64,000 nucleotides of DNA. Source: Brachionus sp. 'Tiscar' (Eukaryota > Rotifera > Eurotatoria > Ploima > Brachionidae). The position numbers were made by a program, and so were the translations under genes. How positions within the stretch are numbered: position 1 is the first letter of the stretch; each line of letters begins with the position of its first letter. Below the pieces are notes generated by a model that saw only the letters and a program-made list of their open reading frames with translations, was not told the DNA's origin and did not search any database. The stretch is from positions 1 through 64,000 of the forward strand of contig VANL01000088.1 of assembly GCA_006352455.1 (NCBI GenBank), in the 5' to 3' direction. Positions 36,702-50,568 of this stretch are shown one piece after another.

Positions 36702-37030
36702 CAAATTGAAGTTTGAATGATTGAAGTATAATCAAATTAAAATGATCATGCTCAAAATTTTTCATAAAAAAAAAGGTTTTAAATTTATTTTAGCAATTTG
36801 AATTTTTTTGCACAAACACATTTTCAAAGTTAACATTCAATGTTAAACTAAATATTTTATAAATGCACATTTCTGCATTATTAATATATTAAACATAAGC
36901 TTTACAAGATGAGCTTTATTTGATTCATTCAAAAAAATTTCTGCATGCAGAATTATGCACAACACTCATATATGGTTTAACATTATATGCTACACATGGA
37001 AATAAGTCTCTGCATTAAATTTTATCATTT
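36702..37030 (+). repeat. Second copy of the dispersed repeat seen at 23702-23890
   Basis: Shares AAATTGAAGTTT and AATTAAAATGATCA plus CTCAAAA at its start, and ATGGTTTAACAT, GCTACACAT and TCTCTGCA at 36972-37015, in the same order and orientation as 23702-23890. It is about 130 bp longer in the middle. No reverse-transcriptase coding sequence is visible upstream, so if this is a LINE 3' UTR the copy is strongly 5'-truncated. Confidence 0.5.
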
Positions 37031-38051
37031 CTCTTAAAATTTTGTTAAAGGATAAATTTTGAGCATTTATCATTCAATTTGCCAAAAATTTGGATAGAAT
37101 TTCTTTAAAATATATTTAAAAATTTGAATTTTTCCCCGATGAAAAAATAATTATTTTTACAATGGAAAAGTAATGGACTGGCTTTTATCAAAATTTTCAA
37201 TAACCCCTCTACTTTATTCAATCAAACCTAGAATTGCTTTAGCTCCATAAGCACCCTTATAAAAATTAAATAAAATTTTGGATAAAATTTGATGATAAAT
37301 TTTACTTATTTTAGGAACTACATGCACCAATATGGGAATTTAATTGATTGAAATCAAATTGGCTTTAAATTTACAAAAACTAAAAACAACATTATTTTTA
37401 CAAAACTAAAATCAAATTTCTTAATATAAATCAAATACTTGTGTATTAACAATACAGAAAAAAAAACTTATCACTGATAAAAATCTTGAATCATAAATAA
37501 AAAAAAAATACTAAAAAACAAAGAATTAAAAACATTCTATGATTTAAAAATGTAGAAACTCAAGTATTTATTCTTAAAAATAAAAAGACCATTAACCTAA
37601 ATCAAAAGAAACATTATTTTTCATTAGAATTTTAATAATTTTTTCAATTCAACGATCTTTTAAAAAGATTCAAAGTTTTTAGTTTTTAATAAAATATCTT
37701 TGAGTATGTAGCTATTTTAAACTGTTAAAATAATGATTCAAAAAATCAAAAAAAAGTTTCACTCTAAATGCCAGTTTTGAGTTTTGAACTAAATAGAACA
37801 ACTTTACTATAAAATATTAATAAATTAAAACCAGAGAATGGCACTTTGCTAAATCAAAAATTACACTTTGAAATGAATTAAAAAAAAATCATTCTAACAG
37901 GTTTATTAACGCAACAAAATGACAGAATTTAAATTTTAAGATAAATTTAGAAAAAAATTTAAAAAATAATCATAATTTTTTTATTTTCATTCATAAAAGA
38001 TTTTTCCGTTTGATGCCTTTTTATAAACGACCATTCGGATTTGATTTAATT
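37031..38051. other. AT-rich intergenic stretch
   Basis: No gene or repeat that I can support between the dispersed repeat and the SEC61G gene. Confidence 0.3.
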
Positions 38052-38314
38052 TTATGAGCCGCTAAATAAAAACAGTGAAAATTAGATATATAAAATTATT
38101 TAATTATTTAAGCTTACACAATGATATTGTTGATTGGGATGTGGATCAATTTTACAAAAAAACCAATGAAACCCATAATGGCAAAACCAATGGCGGTTGC
38201 GAAAGCGATTTTTTTAAATTCTTTGCGGTCAGGCTTGGTGCATTTTTTGACTAAACGGTATGAATCCTTGAAAAATTGTTTTCCCGGCTCAACAAATTTC
38301 TCTATTTGGTCCAT
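38052..38314 (-). CDS. SEC61G: SEC61 translocon gamma subunit
   Basis: Small tail-anchored subunit of the ER protein-conducting channel. The main exon 38314-38118 encodes MDQIEKFVEPGKQFFKDSYR, then LVKKCTKPDRKEF and the membrane span IAFATAIGFAIMGFIGFFVK, ending NNII plus two bases. Read through, it would stop after one more Val. A GTAAGC donor at that point and a TTTATTTAG acceptor allow a 10-base last exon (38061-38052) that completes V-G-S-stop, giving 68 residues. This is the same length as the human protein, and VGS or VGG is the usual ending in animals. The intron is 56 bp. The sequence is almost identical to the animal consensus. It stands alone in a gene-poor region. Confidence 0.95.
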
Positions 38315-41300
38315 ATTTTTTTAGTAGAAATTATCTCTAAAATAAAAATAAAAATTTTATTGGAAAAAATTCTCTCAAATTTAAATCAAAATCTAACAAA
38401 AAGTGTTTACGTATGTAGAAAAAATGAAAGCTAAATAGTATCCGAAAAGAAATTTTGAACATTTAGATGACGTTTAAATTATTTAAGTTAAAATATTGAA
38501 TACGTTGAAGTTTTAGAAAAATTTTCATAATTATCCAAAAAAATTCAGATTAATCTTTATTTTTAGTCAGATGAACAAGTTTATCCTTTATATTTTTCTT
38601 TATAAATTTTAGACCAAAAATACAGTCTTTTTTATTTAAACTGATTTATATGATATAGTAAATGAAAATTGTCTTGAAACTAAAAAAAAATAAATAAAAC
38701 TAATTTAACAAAATTTAGATGACCTTATTATAAGGTAAAACCAAATTTGGCATTATTGTTATATACGTGATATTAAAAATATTAAATTCAAATAGAGTTC
38801 AAAAATTTAAAAAAAACATTTTGAATTTTCTTTTTCAAGTTCTTGGTATCATATCATTTGGAATTGTGGACTTAGGGACAAAAAACAAAACAATCAAATT
38901 TTAATTACTTTTAGAAATTAAACATTTATTAAGCTAAAACGTTCATGTAATGATTTGCAGACTTTAAACTCTTTTTATTTAATAATTTTAATTTTTTTCA
39001 ATCATATATAAAATAAAAAAAATAAAAAAATAATTTAATTTTTTTTACGAAATATTTTTATTTTCATGGAAAAAAAAATAGCTTTAAAGTAGGGTCGAAA
39101 AAAATTATTTCGGCCTTTAAGTGTTAAGCTGATACAAGCTTTATGTAATACAAATTTCAGATTAAAGGAAATTTTTTTCAATTTTAAAATTTCGTTTTTT
39201 TTTGTTTTTTTGTAACTTCACAATGCTTTTCCATATGACATTTTATTTTTGAGAAAAAAAGAATTTTTCTCTCGCGGCCATCAAAACGGCCAGAATCAAC
39301 TTTTGGCGGTCTTACACTATACCCAACATTAATCTAGTTGAACCAATGACCAAAATTTTAATTATTTGAAATAATTTGAAAATCTTCAATCTGTTCAATT
39401 TTTCCCAATAGCTATGTAATCAAGCTGTTTTATTTTATTTAGAAGTTGATTTTTTCCATGACCAGATGGTCTTTTTATATATCTATAAAGATAAGACTTC
39501 GATTCGAAAAACAAATGGTCACAAATTTAAAGTGAGAAAAAATTAACTCAAGTTAATGAAAAATATTTTTATTATGTTTGATTATTTATCTATCTAAAAT
39601 TGAGACTGACGTAAAATTTGCATTTAATGAAATTCAAAAGTTCTAATTAAAACAGAAGAAAATTTAGAAACCATGATCGAATTTGGTATCAACGTGAACT
39701 TTTTTAGCATTTTATTTTTGAAATTCATCCAAAAATTTTTTTAATATAAAAGAACAGCCAAATTATGGTTTTGGGAGTGCTGATTACCACATAGAAAAAT
39801 TTTTTTAATTGTAAATTTAATTATTTTTCTTATGCTTAATTCTAATATCTACCAAATTTTCATTTTTGAATTTTTTTCATTATTTTTTTCTCTTCAAAAC
39901 TAAATAATTTTTGTTAACATTAATTAAAAATACAAACGACTCGTTAAGTTAAAAGTGTTTGAAATTTGATTAAGGTTCAGTTGAGTTTATTACTCTCGTT
40001 ATGTAATCTAGCTATTTGAAATTGTAAAATAAAGAGTATTTTGATTATCTTTTAATAAGATTAAAAATAAAGAAATTAACCTTTTGTTTAGAAAGAAAAA
40101 ATTATATCATGAAATAAAATTTGCTTGTATGTTTTTATTGTCTATTGAATATTTTTTTTCAGAAATAAATTTGGTTAATAATTTCAAGACATGTTTAAGA
40201 GTTATGCTAAATTTGCCGAAACACGTTCATTTCATGATTGTTTCTCAATTTTTCAAAGCGCTTTAGAGAATGCATATAAGAATAAAAAACTAATAAGAGA
40301 ATTCATTGAAGGATATGCTTGCTATGTCTCGTTTCTTTCAAATTAATTCTTTTCCATAAGCTTTATGACTTGTTTGTAGTTTTGATTATTTTAAGCCAAT
40401 AGTGGAAAAAACAATTTAACAATCTCAAGTGGAATTTCACTTAGTAAATATTTGTATTGTATTTTTTGTGATTCAAATTCAACAAGAATTAGAATAGGTA
40501 AACATTTTAATTATATATCATTTTACTTCTTGGTTTTAAAAAGTATCATATGGTACACGAATGGTTCACATTCCATTTTAAATCTATTGATTCAGTTGTT
40601 TACATTGACAAGTATTTTTAACAATCAACCAGAAATTAAAATATTTTCCTCTTTAAATAGAAAGCGTGTCAAAACTGAAACTGAAAGAAAACATCCAGTT
40701 TGAACCAAAAAAGACTAAAAATAAAAGATATTATTTTTAACTTTAGTTTTGGTTTGTTGGTTTATTTTATCAAAAGAATTTAATTTTTTTAGATAAAAAT
40801 TACAGATCATACAAAAAAAGCTTTATGAATCGAGATAAATTGATTTTTTTTTAAATAATTTTGAAAGTTTATTTTTTTCAATTTTAATCAATTCATCATC
40901 CTTTTTTATTGAAATTAATGCTTTTATTTTGGGGTATAATTTTTGACTATGATGAGACAATATATTTCAAAAATAATTAAGTTTTTATCGCAAAAAATTA
41001 ATTAAAGAATCGTTATTTGTGCTTTCTCAATAAGCTCTCACTAAGAAACTCTAAAACAAACTTAAAAATAATTTAAGTTCATATCAAATTATATTTCCTA
41101 AATTTTTTTCTAATTAATTTTCTAAAACGTTTCCCATTATTTTAATCTAATGCGTGACAAAATTATAAAAAATGGATTTAAATCCAATGGATTTTTTCTA
41201 AATTTATAGAATTTTGTTTTAAAATGAATTTTTTTTTAAATTTTAACTCTTTCTTATTTTAAATTTAATTTAAAATCAAACTTCAAAGCTATCAAGCAAA

Positions 41301-44300
41301 AATCTAGCTGTTTTGGTTTAAATGATAATTTGACAACAAAATTTTAAAAATTCGTTTTATTTCCAATCTTTTGATACAACTAGTGTATCTTTAACCTGTA
41401 GAGTAAATAAGAAATTTCTTGTTTATTTTTTTTTATTTAAAGCAAGGAATATTTCCGGAATGTTACTCTTAAAATAATTATGAAAAAATCACTAATGAAT
41501 TACAGACATACTGATTCAATCTTTTTAACATTTAGATGATAATTTGAAGCTTTTATGATTCAGATTGATCGATTAATTTTATAAGTTAACTGGCTTTCAT
41601 AGCTATTATTTTTAATTCTTTTTAAATCATCAATCATAGTTTTAGCATATTTTTAAGAATTTTTTTTTTTGACCATATGATACAAAAATCTGTCCTTGAA
41701 TCAGCAAAATATATCATTAGCTTTAATTATTTTTACTCATAGAAGATAATTTTTTTGGATTATCAAGTATTTTCTAATGATAGATAAATAGATTTATGTA
41801 ATTTGGTGAAAAAAAAGTGTAATGTATTTTTTTTTTAATTCTAACAATATAAGCAAACAATTAAAATAAGAAATATCGCATTTTTTCTTTGTATTTAATT
41901 TTTGAAATTAGGTCGGATATATTGTTGATTAAAAATTAAAAATTAATTCTAACAAAAGCTTGTCGATAAATGATAATTCTAATAGTACTAAAATATTTTG
42001 TTTTTCGAAGCTTATTTGCGAATAAGTTCATGAAATTATTAAATTAGTTTGTGGTATGGTCCAAAATAAGGAAAAATATGCTTCTAAAAAGCTGAAATTC
42101 AAGATTCTGCTCTTAAAGTGTCTGTTTTATTTGTTCATAGAAATATGGGTTCTATTGCGTAACTTTTGCAAAGATCTCACTCTGGTTTATAAAACAATTA
42201 AATCGATTTCAATATTCTGTGCTCAGCATTGAATGTTTTTTAATAAATATTTTGAATAAATTATTTTTGAAAGAAAATTGAAAAATTAATTTTTGTACTA
42301 GCGAATATTCCCGAATATTTGCTAAGTAATCTGATTTAGTCATTCGTTTGGAAACAAATTACCTAAGCTATTTTAGCATACAAATCAATTAAATACAAAG
42401 AATTTTTTTACCAAATAAAATATTTTATTAGCAAATTGTAATTCAAGATTTTTGAAAAATTATTCATGAGATAGAAGCACTAAATTGAAAATTGGCTAAA
42501 AATTTATGTTTTACCATGACAAACAAATAATTTTCTAACAACAACTATAGTAAATTTGAGTCAAATTTTAAAAACTTAAGATAGCTAAATTTATTCTTAG
42601 ATATTTTCATTTAGATTATTGATGACTCTTCATAATAAGCTTTTTTTTTTAATAGTCTTTTCATTAATAAATTTTAATTTAAATTTATAAATAAATGAAA
42701 AAGTTTAATTTTTTTCTAATTTTTGTATATTTATTTATTATTAGAACGATTGTTTTCAAAATTATAGAAAGCGTTACATGCTCCGTTAGTTATCATCACT
42801 TCTACAACAAATAAAAATTACAACTTCTATAGAATATTTTTTTTTTATATATATATCTTTTAAATATGTTTTAATTTTAATTATATAAAAAAAATTTATT
42901 TTAAGTCAATCAGAATAATTTTTTATTAATTTTTGCAATACAATATGATTAAAAATAGCAATAATTATATAAGAATGCAAATGATAATTTGTTTTCAAAT
43001 CTTTTGGGTCTAAATGGCTTGATTATCGTACGCTTAAATGAAAATAAGTGATGCTAATCTGAGCTCATTATTTGCAAAATAAACTCAAATTTTTAATTTC
43101 ATTTTAGCTAATTAGGTAAAATAGGACATTAGTCTTTAATTTGATGTTGATGAATTAACAAATTTTATCTATTTTTTATTTAAAATTCAAATCCTTAATT
43201 TAATTAGAAGAAATATTTCGGACAAATTGTTTGAAGCGATTCTGCAATATTTAGAATCCAGATTTAATTTTGGATTATGAGAAAAATTCTTCTTTATACC
43301 TTAAATTATATCCAAAATTTAGGCTTATGTACTTAGAATTTTTAAAACTTCAAATCAAAAATTAAATATTTTTTGTCGAAAAAAGGCTTAAGAGGATTTT
43401 TTTGTTGATTTTAATTAATTTAAAATAAAAATTGTTCAAGATTAAGAGTTTCATAAACTCTATTCAAATTCGAGAGTCCTAAAACACGAATCCATAATTT
43501 AAAACAATGAATTTTAGTTCGGTTTCTAGGCCAAATGCAATATTGATCTCCTCAGTTCTTTATAGTATTTGAATCGATTCAAGCGTTCAAGTTTACTGAG
43601 CATTACTTATTAGTAATTTTGTAGATTAAAAAACAATTTTTTATGCTCAAAAAATTAACAATTGTTAATAAAATTTTTTAATGTTAAAAAAATAAGACCT
43701 TTATACAAGTAGACACACTTTATTTCTCAAGGTGTTTACTTTGGGCAATTTGTTTTTAGTCATTACAGTCTAGTAAAATTAATTCAAGCTATCTAGTTAC
43801 AGTCTAGCCACTTCTTTCATTTATTGCTACAGCGATATCTATTTCAAGTTAAAATAAAATGTTTGTGTCTTTGAAATCAAGTTTAATGGTCTAGTTAAAT
43901 CACGATTCATGAAATTAAAAAAAAATATAAGACATTTTTTTTAATAGTGACGGAAAGATTATTTAGAAATTTCAATAGAATCATAAAAATTGTTTGTTCA
44001 AGAGTATTATGAAAGCATCATGAGATTGATTTTTTATGCTTCCAATCATGATAAATATAAATGAATAAAAGCTTTGATAAACAAATAAGCTATATACGCT
44101 TCAAATACAAATAAGTTGATTTTATCTAAAGAAAATAAATCAATAGTTTGCTTCATGTACAGCTTTCAAATATTTAGATCGCATTTTTTGTAAACCGAAA
44201 TTTTCAAAAACTAAGTACATCACTAATAGCGATCTAAAATTCACCTTTCTAAAAACCATAAAATATAGGTTCTTTTTCTATAAAAATATTCTTTTTATTA

Positions 44301-47300
44301 GCTTTGAGTTCTTTTCATAAATTTTGAGTGTCATTTTTTGCTGAAAGTTATCTACTAACATTTAAACACATTTAATTTATGAGTGTCTTAAGTAATCATT
44401 TTCAATATTTGAAATAATTTAAATGTTTAAATTTTAGATTAATATCAAAACTATATTTTGGTAGATACCTAGTCATTATTTAGTCAAGTATTATTAAGTT
44501 TTTTACTAAACTTAAATAAATTAGCTTATAATTTTTTTTAGGAACAAAATTTTTTTGGTTTTAAATAAAAATTTCTCAAACGTCAAGCGATTAGGTTACA
44601 AAGTTGTGCCTAATCTTCATCCCTAATCTTTAACTAATCAATAAAAAAGGGACTAAATTTTAAAGTCGAATAGTTATTATACCATATTGGCTAATTAGAT
44701 ACTTAGCAATGAGTCAAAAGACAAAAATCAAATTACTTCTCCCATAGACCTAATCTTTAGACTAAAATAAACTTTTTTCTCTCTAATTCAAATATAATCT
44801 ATTTTCAAAATAATTATGGATTAGATGAAAGATTACTTATTTTGTTATAAAACAAAAAAATTAATTCATTTTATTTTTGTTATTCGGCGTAAATTAAGAA
44901 CAAGAAGAATATTGATTTTATATTTATGAGTATGAATGAATACGACTTAATTCCAGAATTTTTTTCTAAATACAGAATAAAATAACAGAATATAAATATA
45001 CTAATAAAGTTGTTATGAACTTGTTATGAGAATTAATCATATGATGAGTCAATTAAAAAGCCAAACCAATAAGCTACCATTGAACAACTAGGCTAATTAA
45101 ATGGCAGTTAAAAAAATCTTAGTTTTTGTAAATACCACTTTTAAAGGAACTTTTTCTTTAGTTTGCTAATTAAATAAGAATTTAAATTATTTTATTATAA
45201 AAATCCTGATCTTTAAGGGCAGATTTTTTAGACATAATAGACAAAATTTCTAAGTTTAATAATTAAATGTTCGTTTTTTTGAGTCTCTAGTTTTTTAATT
45301 TAGTTTTTTTTTTTCGGAAAATAATAAAGTTTTAACACAAGTAGTATGTTTTTATATAAGCTTTATTTATTTAAATTTATTCTTCCATTTGTTGTTTTAT
45401 ATATGAATTTGGGCTTTAGCTGGAATTCAAGAACGCTTGGAGTTAACTATAAGCACTCAATTAATTGGATGGATATTTAAATTTAAGAATTAACTATTGT
45501 GAGTTTAAAAGCTCATAAATACTTTAAAGTCAAGATTTTTGAAAATAAGTACTTTTTTCCACCTTTTTTTATTAAAATAAACCAATAAATTAAAAGTAAT
45601 TGTTTTTTTCCTTTGCATATTTAAACTATTTGCATCATTTTTCATTAAAAAATGCTCTGAATTGATTTTAAGGAAACAATAAAAATTAATTGAAAATGTT
45701 ATTTTGTCTTCTAAAATCTAATATCACTCAAAAATAGGAAATAAAAAATTATATCACTATTGAGATTAAGCTAAAATTAATTAACTAAACAAAAATTTTC
45801 AAAGGCTAATTTTATTTTTACTAAGATAAAATAAAATCAAAAATGTTCTATGAATATTAATGGAAAATACATATCTTAATTTTTTAATCATTTAAATAAA
45901 TAAATAAATAATATTATTACAGTTTTATTTTTAATTTATAGTTTTAAAGAACAATTTAAGCTTCTATTCGACTCAAAATTAAAGTCATTTTAGCCGAAAA
46001 ATATTCAAAAATAAATATAGACATCTTACTGTGAGCATTCAAGTTATCTATTGATTATTTTAATCATTTAAAGGATTAAACTTTATCAAGCTGTTGTTAA
46101 CTTTATTGAAGCGTTTTTTTTGTTTTTGTTTTTAAATTAACTATCATCGTTTTGATATTCGATTGAATTTCAGTCTAAATGACTCAAACTAAGCAACAAA
46201 TACAAGTGAGCAAAATGGGCTAAATAAAAGAAAAATGATCAAAGATAGATTAAGAATTCAAAATTAGGACAATCTTTAAACTGGGACATAAATAATAATA
46301 ATAGATTAATAGGATTTTTTATTAAATTTTAAATTAAAAAAACTTCTTATTCTTCATAAAATAATCATCAATCTATTCAATTTTAGTTAAAAATGATAAT
46401 TAATGTGGTTTTTTAAAAAAGTAAAAATTTGGAATAATTAGCGTATTTTTTACGTATATATAAGGAAATAACAGTCTAGCTTAATTTTATTGACGACCTG
46501 TATTTAATTTAAACTTGTATTTTATTTCTAAGTTTCGGCTTTTGTTAATTAAAGACTTATTTTATTTACCGAAATATTTTATTTCTAATAATTTTATATG
46601 AATTTTTTTATAGCGATTTTTTTCAAAATAAAAATTAGATCCAAAATTCGTTCTTTAAAATAAACTAATAATTTTAAATTTTTTTCGTTTTTCTTATTTA
46701 ATTTAATTTAATTATTTCTCTTTTTGTTCTTTTTTGTCTTTAAATTTGAGGAATTTCTTGCAATAGATTGATTAATAAATTTAAATAAAAAATTTTTATA
46801 ATATAAAATTATTCTATCGATTATAGAATTAGTAAAAATCAAATCAGATGATGTAAATGGATGTTTAAAAAGAAGAAATTTTTAGTAATTTAAGCTAAAA
46901 AATGTTCAAAACAAGTAATTTACCATAGTTTCAATAATTTTAAAACAAAGAAGCCATTTTTTTCAAATAACAAAAATAGAACCCAAAACAATTCTAAGTG
47001 TTTTTTATTTTTAAATAAGAAATTTGAAATCATACAGCAGTAAAAAAGGCTTTTTGGGTGAATATTTTTATTTTAGGCATATTTATTTTTAATGTAGTTA
47101 TTGTTACTTAAAATAATCATTGTTGGAATAAAATGACTTAATTTATTCTAATGAAGACTTTTAAATTTTAAATTTAATAAGATATCTGACTCATACTTAA
47201 AATTAAAATGTATTAATTTTTGATTTCTTGTGTAAAATTTTTTTGACCGGCTAATATTAAACCTTAAGTATTTCAAGCACACATTTATTCTTAAAAAAAT

Positions 47301-48732
47301 AAGAAAATCAATTCTTTTTTTGTCGGTCTCAAAAAAATTGTTTTGATAATTAGATTGATTTGAAGATTTTATTTTTATTTTGATTAAAGTTGTATTTTTC
47401 AATTCAATGATTTAATGACAATTAATTTAAGCATTTTTTAATCATTACATTCTCTAGGTGGATATTTTAAAGCTGAATAACGATATGAAGCGCTAGCTTT
47501 GGGACAATATAGCCAACTTATATTGATCGAAATTTTGATTTTATTATAATTAATATTCTAAATTTTGTGCTCGTTATTGAATTTGGTTATTTTATTTTAA
47601 AAATAAATAAATAAATTGGATTTTGTGTGTAAAGTTTTTTAATGGCTAAATAATTAAGAATTTTAAAAGAAAACAGACTTTTATTAGATAAAATTCTCTG
47701 GAAAAAATCATTGGAAATGTTGTGTTTTAATCAATTTGATTAATTTAAAAGGAAGAATAAATTTATAAGACTAAAAACATTTTAAATCGTTTTTAAGCGG
47801 CTATATATATTTTTTTTTTTTCTCCTATTAATTAGAAACAAATATAATTAATTTATATTAATTAAATTAATTATTACTTTTTTTAATTTTTTTTAATTTA
47901 AGCTAATTTAAATTTGGTTTTTATAGATTTTAAATTTTTTTCAAAAAGATAAGGAAAAATTTTTGGAAAAAAAGAGATGCCAAAAGTAAAATTTTATCTA
48001 GAGAATTTAATATTTAAAATATTTCTTAATTTAATTAAATTTTGGCACTTATGAGTTATATTAAAATTAAAGGTGTCAAGATTAAAGCTTCTAAGGATCT
48101 CTTACATTTTTTTTCATCAAATTTTATATATATTCATATATATTCGATCAAACAATCAATAATTAAAAGTTTTTATTAGACTTAAAATCAAAATTAAAAA
48201 TAATATTTGAATTAATAAGAGATATAAATGTGTTATTATGGAAGAATATTTTTCTTGGAATCATAAATTTAATTCAAAATTAAAAAAGTTTTTTCTAAAT
48301 TATTTTTAATTTTTGGTTCACGTTTTTATCTATTTTTTGATTTCACCAGATATATTTAAAGAAAAAAAAATTTTTATGTTGAAAGTTATTCCAGAAGACA
48401 CCTGTTAGGTGGTGATAATTAAAGGTAAAAAATTTAGATCTGTTTTAGTCTTTTATTGATTAATATTATAACTTATTTGGTGCCTAAAAAGTATTTTTGT
48501 TATTTTTTTTACTGAAATAGTTTCATATTGGTAAAAAATGTTCTGTTACATTCTATTTAATTTTCAAAAAGTTATATTTTTTAGTCATTCTCAATCTAGT
48601 AAATATTTTCTTATGAATATTTGGTATTATTTAAAATTTCATTTAAAATCAAAGCTTATAAGTTAGATTTTGTCCAAAATTTTTTAAATTTTGGTTTGGT
48701 AGCATTTGAACTTATAAATGATTCTGAACAAG
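38315..48732. other. Gene-poor AT-rich region
   Basis: More than 10 kb in which I recognise no gene. Open frames such as 40084-40266, 40452-40703 and 47148-47402 are Phe/Ile/Lys/Asn-rich and look like chance frames in A/T-rich DNA. A GC-richer patch at 39270-39330 (TCTCGCGGCCATCAAAACGG) is weakly similar to one at 18690-18720 and may be old transposon sequence. No tRNA-like B-box was noticed. Confidence 0.35.
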
Positions 48733-49124
48733 AGCGAAATTGGTATTGTGAATTTCTAGAACAAATATAACAAAAATTTTTAATTTTTTTATTAATAAAA
48801 ATTTACTGAAAAAAAATACATTTAAAAAAATACTGCAACTTAGTGCAACAAACTTTGTTGCATCTTTTTAGCCTAAAATAATTTTTCTGATATAAATAAA
48901 AGACAAAAGATAAAACATCAATAAGGTTTAAATTGATTTTTAATTTTGTTTACTTAATAAAAAGAAAACAAATTTTCCATTTTAGGCTAAAAAGATGCAA
49001 CAAAGTTTGTTGCACTAAGTTGCAGTATTTTTTTAAATGTATTTTTTTTCAGTAAATTTTTATTAATAAAAAAATTAAAAATTTTTGTTATATTTGTTCT
49101 AGAAATTCACAATACTAGCGAAAT
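48733..49124. mobile_element. hAT-type MITE with 8-bp target duplication and about 135-bp TIRs
   Basis: The direct repeat AGCGAAAT is present at 48733-48740 and 49117-49124. Between them the arms are almost perfect inverted copies: TATTGTGAATTTCTAGAACA from 48744 against TGTTCTAGAAATTCACAATA ending at 49114, with complementarity continuing through GTGCAACAAACTTTGTTGCA to about 48880 and back from 48980. The centre (48881-48979) is unique and non-coding. An 8-bp duplication is the hallmark of hAT transposons, so this is probably a non-autonomous hAT derivative. The near identity of the arms suggests a recent insertion. Confidence 0.85.
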
Positions 49125-49722
49125 TTAAAAATCAAATATTAATAAATAAAAAATTCGAAAAAAAGTGAGTAAGATAAAAAGGGACATGCTTTAAGCTCAA
49201 AATTTTTGGTCTTTTAATAACATAAATTAGATATTAAATGTGACAGTCAGATATCTTATTAAATTTTTTAAATTTGGTTTAAATTAAGATTGTGTTAATT
49301 TTTCAAGGATCCAACAATAAGTAGTAACTTTTTTGCGCTTAATTAAATTAAAAAAAAAATATTCTAAAATTTGCAACACAAATCCAGTAAAATAAATTTT
49401 CTGGTTGTTTTTCAACTATTAGAAAAATTCTCAAATTTAAATTGACGGATATTTAAATTTGAATAAGAGTGATAGCTTGGAAAATTTTAATTTTGTTTTT
49501 TTTTTTTATATTTCTTGAAAAACAATAATATATGTCAATTTTTTTTTAATTTGCTTTCTATTTACTCTAAAAAGTAGAAGATCTGAGATTTTTAATTTTA
49601 AGCTAGTATTTCATTGACAAGGAAATGCATATTCAATTATTATTGAAATTTTATATTTTTTATAGTAGTATTATTTAATATTATTTTCTTTCTTTTTGTC
49701 ATTCACTAGAAATTCTAAACAA
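49125..49722. other. AT-rich spacer between two inverted-repeat elements
   Basis: No gene or structure seen. Confidence 0.3.
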
Positions 49723-50568
49723 CTACCGTATTTCATCAAATAAAAGAAAGTTCGGTCATCAAAGTGTTTCTTCTATTCGAAAATATTTTTTTTCTTCTAT
49801 TAGAAACAAGAAAATACATGTTTTACATGACTAATGACTGGTGAATTTCGTTCTAAACGACATACATTTTTTTGAGCTACAGACAATGGACTTTTTTAAA
49901 ATACTTTTTAAATTTTTGCTAGGAAAATAAAGTTTTCTTTAAAAATAAGTTCATTGCCTGTCTATCCATGATTTTTTTTGGGAAAAGCAATTCAGATAAA
50001 GACAAAATTTTGACTCAAATACTAATACCGTATTTCCTCAAATAGAAATAACCACAAATATAAGAAATTTGCTTTTATTTCAGTCAAAAACCACTCTTTA
50101 TTCGAGTTATTTTTTTTAGAAAAAAGTGTCTCATTTAAAAGAAAATTTATGAATCATGTATCATGTAAAACATGAATTTTCTTGTTTCTAATAGAAGAAA
50201 AAAAATTGATAAATTTCTTTTATTTGAGTCACTTTTTTAGAAAAAAAAATATTCGAATAGAAGAAACACTTTGATGACCGACTAATAGAAGATAAAAAAT
50301 TTATACCGTATTTATCAAATATAAGAAAGTTCGGTCATCAAAGGATTTCTTCTATTCGAAAATTTTTCAGTCCAAAAATGTGACTCAAATATAAGAAATA
50401 TATCGCTATTTTTTTCTTCTATTAGAGACAAGATTACACTTGTTTTACATGAAACATGATTCATAAATTTTCTTTTAAATGAGACACTTTTTTTGAAAAA
50501 AAAAATATTCGAATAGAGAAACACTTTGATGACCGAACTTTCTTTTATTAGATGAAATAGGGTATTTA
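49723..50568. mobile_element. Clustered mariner-like MITEs with TA/CCGTATTT ends
   Basis: The end sequence TACCGTATTT-x-x-TCAAATA-x-AAGAAA occurs at 49723, 50026 and 50304, and inverted at about 50540-50568. The cleanest copy is 50304-50568: its 55-bp left end contains AGAAAGTTCGGTCATCAAAG and TTCTTCTATTCGAA, and the right end is the inverse, closing in AAATAGGGTA. A larger structure at 49723-50290 has matching ends (GGTCATCAAAGTGTTTCTTC against GAAACACTTTGATGACCG) with extra internal hairpins and another end-like block at 50026. A TA dinucleotide at both outer ends would fit a Tc1/mariner target site. At least two elements are nested or tandem here. No coding capacity. Confidence 0.75.

Noticed and set aside
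39270..39330. GC-richer patch resembling 18690-18720
   Set aside because: Similarity is short and weak; I could not tie it to a defined element.
40452..40703. Open frame of 83 codons in the gene desert
   Set aside because: Composition follows the background; no splice-linked neighbours or motifs.
50315..50524. Minus-strand open frame of 69 codons
   Set aside because: Lies wholly inside the arms of a MITE; open only because of the repeat structure.
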